Program-made: the position numbers and the translations under genes
From: Desulfobacter vibrioformis DSM 8776
GTDB taxonomy: Bacteria > Desulfobacterota > Desulfobacteria > Desulfobacterales > Desulfobacteraceae
NCBI RefSeq assembly: GCF_000745975.1
Contig: NZ_JQKJ01000003.1
Coordinates: 180,567 to 244,566, forward strand
DNA length: 64,000 bases
Reading direction: 5' to 3'
Shown: positions 27,103 through 36,300 of the stretch, one piece after another
How positions within the stretch are numbered: position 1 is the stretch's first letter
How the letters are laid out: each line of letters opens with the position of its first letter
Notes under the pieces: model-generated
Database searches by the model: none
Seen by the model: the letters and a program-made list of their open reading frames with translations, nothing else
What the model was told of the DNA's origin: nothing

Positions 27103-27311
27103 ATTCCCATCCAATGATTAATCTCTTGTACATTTATTGTATGACATGAATACATTTTTTGCACAATAGCTTATAATTCAAATCATAGTTTCAGATAAAT
27201 AATATTTCTTTACCCTAATATATTCATAAGCTTATCATGCCGAAACAAAAGAGTGGCACGATCTTTGTTAGCGTTCTGCCGGAGAACGAAAAACCAACAA
27301 GGAGAAGCCCT

Positions 27312-30300
27312 GTGCTGAATAGAATACTGACCACCCGTTTGCCCCTTCTGGCATATCATCCCCCCAAAACATATGATCTTGATTTTTTTAAAACCATCTG
27401 GCTGGCCGGTGCCATGCCTGTTCTGGATACTGAATTCATAGGCACCTCACAGCTTTCTGACCTGCTCGGGCAGCTTAAAAATCAAAACCTGCGCCACGGT
27501 ATCCGTATTTATGCGGAGGATGAAAAGATCTGGGACTATTTTGAACAGCACCCGGCAGATCTGCCCGAATGTGTCATTCTTGCCTGCCATAACCCGGATT
27601 CACTGATCAATAATAGAATAGCGGTAAACCGGCTGACGGTATCCCCTGAAATTCTGATGGTGGAAATTTATGAACCCGGACTTGAAACCATCCTGAAAAG
27701 CATCAATCCCCATGGGATTATTTTAAAAGGCCGGGAAGCCGGCGGCAGGACATCTTCAGCGTCAAGCTTCATGCTGAGCCAGTATTATGCACAAAAAATT
27801 GACGTTCCATATTTTGTCCACGGCGGCGTGGGATTTCACACGGCACCGGGATTTTTTGCAGCCGGTGCCTCAGGCCTGGTATTGGATGACCAGCTCTATC
27901 TGGCCGAAGATGCACCGGTTTCAGGACCCTTTAAAAAGGTCCTTGAAAAAATGGAAGAGACCGACACCGTCATTTTAGACGGCGGCGGCAATACACAGCA
28001 CCGGGTGTTTGCAAAGCCCGGGACAAAGATCGTCCAGGATCTGATCAAAAAAATCAGCATAAAAAAAGCAGAGGGACAGGATCTGGGTTTCATTAAAACC
28101 GCACTGGAACAGAACATGGCATCCCTGGGCCAGGAGAATGACGCCCCCATGCAGGCCCTGTTCTATCTTGGCCAGGATGCAGCCTTTGCCCGGCATTTTG
28201 CAAAGCGCGGCAGCCGGCTGACACAGATGATCCAGGCCCTGTTCACTTCTGTGGGAAATGCCCTGAACGCTGTGGAGCAATTTGATCCCTTAACCGAACA
28301 CGCATCCCTGGCAAAGGAACATGGCACCCGTTTTCCCATCACCCAGGGCCCCATGGCCAATATTTCCGATAACAAAGAATTTGCAAAAGCCGTGTATGAC
28401 AACGGCGGCCTGCCCTTCTTTGCCTTGGGCAGTCTTCCCTTAGAGATTGCAAACGGAATCCTGCCGGAAAAATCAGATGAACTGCCCGTATTTGGCGCCG
28501 GCATGATCGGCATCAAAGCCTTTAATCCCACCCTGGATCATCACCTGGACCTGATTAAAACAAAACAGACACCCTTTGCACTTTTTGCAGGCGGCATTCC
28601 CTCCCAGATCAATGAACTGGAAGCCTGCGGCACCCGGGCATATCTTCACACCCCCCTGCCGGGCGTATTGAAGAACGCCTTTGAAAAAGGAACCCGGCGT
28701 TTTATCCTGGAAGGCAATGAAGCCGGCGGTCATATCGGCAGCCTCTCCAGCACGGTACTGTGGGAACTGAGCATTGAAACCCTGCTGGATCTGCCCTTGG
28801 ATCAACGGCCGAATATAAGCGTTTTGTTTGCCGGAGGCATCACCAGTGCCGAAGGATCCCATTTCATATCCGCCATGACAGCGCTTTTGGCCCGGGAAGG
28901 CGTTAAGATCGGCATTCAGCTGGGCACAGCCTACCTGTTCACAAAGGAAATTATTGAAACAGGCGCCTTAACACCCGTGTACCAGACAGTGGTTCGGGAA
29001 CACAAATGCACCACCATCATCGGTTCCACCGTGGGGCTTGCCTGCCGCACCGCCAACACGGCCTTTGCCGGCCAGATCATGAAAAATGAGCATTGCCGCC
29101 TGGCAGAGACCATGACCCTGAGCCTGCGCAAAAGCGCCTTTGAAAAGGATAATTTAGGCTCGCTTCTCATCAGCGCCAAAGGCAAAACCCCTGATTTTGG
29201 CCGTAAGAATAACGGCCAGTGGATTTCATACACAGATGAAGAACAACGGTCAAACGGCAACTTCATGACCGGCGAAGGCCTTGCTTTCTTTGAGAACCAG
29301 ACCACCATCGCCGAAATTCACCACAGGTTGTTCCTGCAAAAGGATGCGCTGATTGCCCGGCTCAACGCCCTTGAAGTACTCTTTTCCGCCCAGGGGGAAA
29401 TCAATGATGAAATTGCCGTGGTGGGCATGGGCTGCGTGTTTCCCGACGCCCATGACACAGACTCCTTCTGGCACAATATTCTTGATAAAAAATACAGTAT
29501 TTGTGAGCTGCCTGACAGCCGCTGGGAAAAATCCCTTTACTATGATCCCGACCCCAAGGCCCAGGACAAGTCCTATACACAGATCGCAGGCATCGTGAAT
29601 GACTTTCAATTTGACAGTGAACGGTTCGGGTATACACCGGCCAAGGCATCAAAATTGTCCCGCAGCCAGCAGATGCTGCTGCATGCCGCCTACCAGGCAG
29701 TGGAAAACGCGAATCTGTTAACCGATGACAACCGGATTGCAGCAAAAGAACAGAAGCGCACAGCCGTTATTGTAGCCACCTGCCTTGGCAATGAAATGGC
29801 ATCGGATCTGCATTTTAAATACTTTTTTCCCGAGGTTAAACAATACCTGCGCAATACGCCTGAATTCAATGCATTGTCCGAACCGGAACAAAAGAAAATC
29901 ATTGACCAGTTACGCATAAAAATGTCCCAGGGCTCGATTTACGAACCTGTGCACGGCGTCACGCTGAACATGGAAGCGGCCCGCATTGCACATCATTTAG
30001 GTATTTTCGGCACCAATTATGTGGTGGATGCCGCATGCGCCACAGCCCTTTCCGCCATTGAGTGCGGGATACATGAGCTTTTAAGCGGGACCCATGACAC
30101 GGTGATTGCAGGCGGTGTCAACACCAACCTGACACCGGAATCATTTGTGGGATTCTGCAAGATGGGCACCCTGTCCGCCAACGGGTCATTCCCCTTTGAT
30201 GAACGGGCCGACGGTTTTATCCTGGGTGAAGGGGCCGGGGTTCTGGTCCTGAAACGCCTCAAAGACGCCATCCGGGAAAAAGACCCCATCCTTGGGGTAA

Positions 30301-33300
30301 TCAAATCAATCGCCTCGTCTTCCGACGGAAAGGGCAAGGGGATTGCAGCCCCGGATAAAGAGGGGCAGAAATTAGCGTTTCAACGCTGTCATGAAAAGAT
30401 AAAGTCAGAATTTTCCCCGGGGATGGTGCAGTTTATCGAAGCCCACGGCACCGGCACAAAAGTGGGGGATGCCGTGGAGATGGAGACCCTGCGCCAGGTG
30501 TATAACCAGGGCACATCCATTGGCGTATCATCCATCAAATCCCAGATCGGTCATTTACTCGGGGCTGCCGGCATGGCCGGCATGATAAAAACATTGCTGG
30601 CCTTGAACCATCAGACTCTGCCTCCCAACGGCGCATTTGAAAAAATTTCTCCGAAAATCGACATCGCAGACTCATCCCTGTTTGTCCTGGAAAATCCCAG
30701 ACCCTGGGATGCGCCGGCCAATGGTCCGCGCATGGCAGCGGTCAGCGCCTACGGGTTCGGGGGCATTAACTACCATACCGTGGTCAGCGAGTTCAACGGG
30801 GCGGACACGGCGCTTTCCCGCAGAATTTTTGCAGATCTTGACCATGATCCCAATGACGACAGGATCGTTTTTTCCGGCATGGGTGTTGTCCTGCCAAAGG
30901 CCAAAAACAAAGATGCGTTCTGGGATGCCATGGTCTCGGGGCAAAAGGCTTACCAGCCCATGCCGTCCGAGCGCCTGGCCAATGCGTGTTATGCCCAGGA
31001 GGATGAAAATTCGGGATTTCACCTGCCCATGATGAAAAACGGCATTGTTGACGATTTTCTCCTGGACCCCAAAACCTTTAAAATTCCGCCTTCCGCCATG
31101 GCATACATGGACCGGGCCCAGTTATTCGGCCTGGATGCGGCAGGCCAGGCCCTTGAACAGGCAGGCCTTCTGAACAACCTGGCCGCCGGCAACAGAATCG
31201 GGGTTATCCTGGGCACAATTTCCGGGACCCGGAATGTTGAATCGATTATCCGCACAAGGATTCCACTGCTCCAGCGCATGATCCGGTCCGTTAAGGAAAT
31301 GGATGAAAATACCCTTTCAGCCATTGCAGACCATGTGGGAGCGCTTTTATGCAAAAGATATCCTGCCATGACCGGGGACAGCATACCCGGGATGCTGTCA
31401 AACATTGTGTCTGCCCGCATATCCAAACACTATAACACCCAGGGCACCAATTTTGTGGTGGATGCCTCATGTGCTTCGGCCACCATGGCTTTGGACATGG
31501 CGGTTAAAAATCTGCGTTCAGGCGATCTGGATGCCGTGGTCACCGGCGGTGTGGACACCAACCTGTATCCGGGGGTGCTGCTGGCATTCAAACGCCTGGG
31601 CATTCTGGCCCAAACCGAACCCAGCCTGTTTGACAATGACGCCAACGGGTATGTCATGGGTGAGGGTGCGGCCTGCCTGGTCGTAACCACCTATAAATAT
31701 GCAAAACAGAACAACATGCCTGTTCTGGGTGAATTAAAATGCCTGAACCTGGCGGCAAGTGCGCCGGAACATTTATTGTCGCCATCTGAAAACAAATATG
31801 AAAGCGTCATCTCAAACGACACCGGGACATTTAAAACCCGGAAAACCGACCTGGCATATCTGGATGTATTTGGTGTGTCCAACCCGTTCCTGGATCTGGT
31901 TGAAAAACAGGCCATTGAAAAAAGCCTGAGCCATCCCGTGGCATACGGAAATATCAAAACCGAGTTCGGATACTTTAAAGCAGCCAATCCCGCCGTAGTC
32001 ATGACAAGACTTTTGATGATGTCGGGTAAAGGGGTTCTGCTGCCGACCCATGGGTTCCGGCCCCAATCCACACTCATAGAAGAGGAAAGCCTGCTGCACC
32101 CGGTCAAGGAGATCACACCGCTGGCGGATGGCGCGCTTTTAGGTGCTGATGTCAACGGTATCGGCGGCAACCACGCCCATATCATCATTGGCCGGGTGCC
32201 CCGGTTTCTGCAGGCCCAAAACGCTTACGCGTCTGTGGAACTGCCCGCAATCACACCCGGGGCCTGGCCAAACCAGGTTCGGACCGCAGCGGTCACCGCC
32301 CTGCTTTCGGGCCAGGGGGCCCAGTCTGCAGGTATGTTGAACGCCCTTTACCAGGCTGTGCCTGAGATCAAAGCCCTGATGGACCAGGGGGAAAAGATCT
32401 TCCTGGAACGCCGGGGAGCATCCCTGCTGGACATCATGACCACCGGCGGTGCTCCGCTCAACCAAACGGAAAACACCCAGCCCGCCATTTTCCTGTCCAC
32501 GGCTGCCATCTATCATGCATTAAGCCTCAAAGGCTTTGAACCTGATTTTTATATCGGCCACAGTGTCGGAGAATACTCAGCCCTTTACTGCGCCGGCTTA
32601 ATTGACTTTGCTACCGCCATGAACCTTGTGATTTCCAGGGCGGATTTCATGGGCCGGGCATCCAAGGAAAACCCCGGCGGGATCATGGTGGTTTTTGACG
32701 GGGAAAAAGGCGCCCAGGCGATGATTTCAGACTCCGGCGTTAAAGATATCTGGCTGGTCAACAAAAACAGTGAAAAACAAACTGCCATTGCCGGGACCAC
32801 CCAGGGCATAGACCTTTTTTGCGCCCATCTTAAAGACAAAGATATCTTACATAAAAAACTGGCCCTGTCCGCAGCCTTTCACACCCCGTTGCTGGAACCT
32901 GCAGCCGGAAATATGGCCAAAACCCTTGAATCGGTAAAGTTCAATCTTAAAAACGCCCATAAAATCATCTCAAACCTGACAGCCAGGCCCTATCCGGCCG
33001 ATGAACAGATGATCCGGGTCCACCTGGCACGCCAGATCGTCTCCCCTGTGGAATTCGTAGAATCCGTAAAAGGCGTTCATGCCATGGGCTGCAAACGGTT
33101 TATTGAAATCGGGCCAGGCAGACTTTTGTGCAATCTGTTGAAAAACATCTCCATTGAAACTGCTGAATCCATGCCCACGGCAGATGCCAAAAAAGGAGAG
33201 CTTGAATGTTTCACCCTGGCCTCTGACCGGTTTATCACACCCGAGGCAAAGAATACTGCCCAGGCAAGCGAACCAGCGCCCCGGGAATTGATGACTATTG

Positions 33301-36300
33301 AACCCCAAAACGTGAAAAATAAGTCCCTGCAAAAAACAGACGCCCCCATAGAACCCATGAACAACGACATGGATTTCAACACCTTTATAAAACAGAACGA
33401 AACCCTGGTCCAGGCGGCACTCCAACGCGAATACCGGGCGTTTCAGCAGAAAAAGGCTCTGGCGGATGTTGAAAATTTAGGCCTGTACACAGGTTTTGTC
33501 TGTATTGCCGGTGCTGCCGTTGGCCTGCCGGGTAAAGGCAACCAGGTATTTAATGAAAAAAACTTCGACCGAATTCTTGCGGGGCACAATTTCATTGAAC
33601 CCTTGACCCAGGAAGAGAAAAACAAAATCGTGGACATGAACATTACCCGGGTATTCAAGGAACCCAACGGTAATGCCAGGTTTTTGGAGATTGTGCGCAC
33701 CAGTGATGTGATCCAACTGGCCGGTAAACTGGGGTATTTTGACCTGTCCACGGAATACGGCATCAGCCGCAAGTTTGACCTTGTGGATGAACTGGCCATG
33801 GCCGCAGGACTTGAAGCCCTGAAAGACGCCCACATTCCCCTGGTCAACGGGTATAAAAAAACCTCCACCGGCAGCAGCATCCCGGACGGACTTGTATTGC
33901 CCGAAGAGATGCAGGATACAACAGGCGTGATCATGACAGGTATTTTCCCTGGTTTTGAAACCCTGCTGCACCATCTCAATGCGTATTATTACAACAAATT
34001 TTACGTCAAACCCTATGATGAGCTGGAAAACATCTACTATCACCTGATGGAGCATCTCACGGACAGGGATATGAAGGATGTTATCACGGACTGGTTCTTC
34101 AGGATCCGCGAGCGGCGCAAAGTATACGGCCAATACAAGTTTGAACGCAATATTCTCTTTGACATCGTGTCCCTGGGCGGCGCACATTTTGCCCAGCTCA
34201 TCCGGGCAAAGGGGCCCAATATTCATCTGACCGGGGCGTGTGCATCCACCACCCAGGCCATTGGCGTGGCAGGGGACTGGATTCGCACCGGCCGGTGCGA
34301 CAGGGTGATTGTCATCGGCGGGGAAGCAGCCACAAGTGAGGCCCAGATGCCGTGGGTGGGGTCAGGATTTCTGGCCATGGGTGCTGCCACCAGCAAGGAA
34401 GTGGTGTCAGACGCGGCCAAACCCTTTGATGAGGACCGAAACGGCACGATTTTAGGTTCCGGTGCAGTGGGGCTCGTTGTGGAACGCCAAGACACCCTGA
34501 ACCACAGGGGGTTGAACGGCCAGGCCCGGATACTGGGTTCCCATATCGGCAACAGCGCATTTCACCCCTCCCGCATTGATGTGAACCACCTTGCCGGTGA
34601 ACTCAATAAATTCGTGGGCCGGGTGGAAAAACAAAACGCCATATCCCGCACGGACATGGCCGGACAACTGGTATTCATGTCCCATGAAACCTTTACACCG
34701 GCCCGGGGCGGCAGTGCCTCGGCTGAAGTCAATGCCTTAAAATCCGCGTTCCCCAACGATTATAAAAAAATTGCCATCACCAACACCAAGGGGTATACGG
34801 GGCACACCCTGGGCGCGGGCATTGAGGATGCCATACTGGTCAAAGGCCTGCAGAAAAAAACATTTCCGCCTGTGGCCAACCTGGATCATGTGCCTGCCGA
34901 ATTTTCAGATCTGAATTTTACCAAATCAGGGCATGGCGATTACCGCTTTGGGCTGCATTTCAGCGCCGGGTTCGGGTCCCATTATGCCTTTTTAATAATG
35001 GACCGGGTTCAGGAAGCCGGTGTGGAGAACAACCCGGCCTACCAGGCGTGGCTGGCCCGGATCACCGGCAGCGCAGATCCCAAGCTTGCCATCATAAATA
35101 AAACCCTGTGCGTTTTTCCCGGGGATCAACGCACAGGACCAATGATCCAGGAGAGTGTTAAGGATAAAGGCAGCGAAACAGCCGGACACGAAGAACCCAA
35201 ACAGCCGGTACCTGTCCGGGCAGAACAGCCCGGAAAAGTTGCGGGCGATGCAGCGGCCACCGATGTTTTAAGCCAGATCACCGGCCTGATCGCAAACCAG
35301 ACCGGCTACACCCATGACATGCTGGAACCGGACCTGGACCTGGAAGCGGACTTAGGCATTGACACGGTCAAGCAGGTGGAGACCTTCGGCAAGATCACCA
35401 AGTCCTTTGGCCTGACCGTGCCCGAGGATATCAGCCTCTCCGAACTGAACACCATACGAAAAATTGCCAGTTATATCGGCAGCCGGATTTCGACGGACCA
35501 AACCCCGGAACCGCCTGCATCCGGAACCATTGCCCGGACACCGGATTCAGGTGCTGACAGCGGCCCGGACATCACCGCGGAAATCACAAGCCTGATTGCC
35601 GAGCAGACCGGTTACACCCGGGACATGCTGGAACCGGACCTGGACCTGGAAGCAGACTTAGGCATTGACACAGTCAAGCAGGTGGAGACCTTTGGCAAGA
35701 TCACCAAATCATTCGGCCTGACCGTGCCCGAGGATATCAGCCTTTCCGAACTGAACACCATACGAAAAATTGCCCAGTATATCAGCAGCCGGATTCCGAC
35801 GGATCAAACCCCGGAACCGCCTGCATCCGGAACCATTGCCCGGACACCGGATTCAGATTCCGGCAGCGGCCCGGACATCACCGCGGAAATCACAAGCATG
35901 ATCGCCGAGCAGACCGGTTACACCCGGGACATGCTGGAACCGGACCTGGACCTGGAAGCGGATCTGGGCATTGACACAGTCAAACAGGTGGAGACCTTTG
36001 GCAAGATCACCAAGTCATTCGGCCTGACCGTGCCCGAGGATATCAGCCTTTCGGAACTGAACACCATACGAAAAATTGCCCAGTATATCAGCAGCCGGAT
36101 TCAAACGGATCAAACCCCGGAACCGCCTGCATCCGGAACCATTGCCCAGACACCGGATTCAGGTTCCGGCAGCGGCCCGGACATCACGGGTGAAATCACA
36201 AGCATGATCGCCGAGCAGACCGGTTACACCCGGGACATGCTGGAACCGGACCTGGACCTGGAAGCGGACTTAGGCATTGACACGGTCAAGCAGGTGGAGA

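Noticed and set aside
27140..27236. Sigma-54 promoter for the giant synthase
   Set aside because: The best candidate around TGAATACATTTTTTGC lacks the -24 GG; too weak to call.
27237..27311. ATG 27237 as the start of the giant synthase
   Set aside because: No ribosome-binding site, whereas GTG 27312 has AAGGAG 7 nt upstream; the extra 25 residues look unlike a domain.
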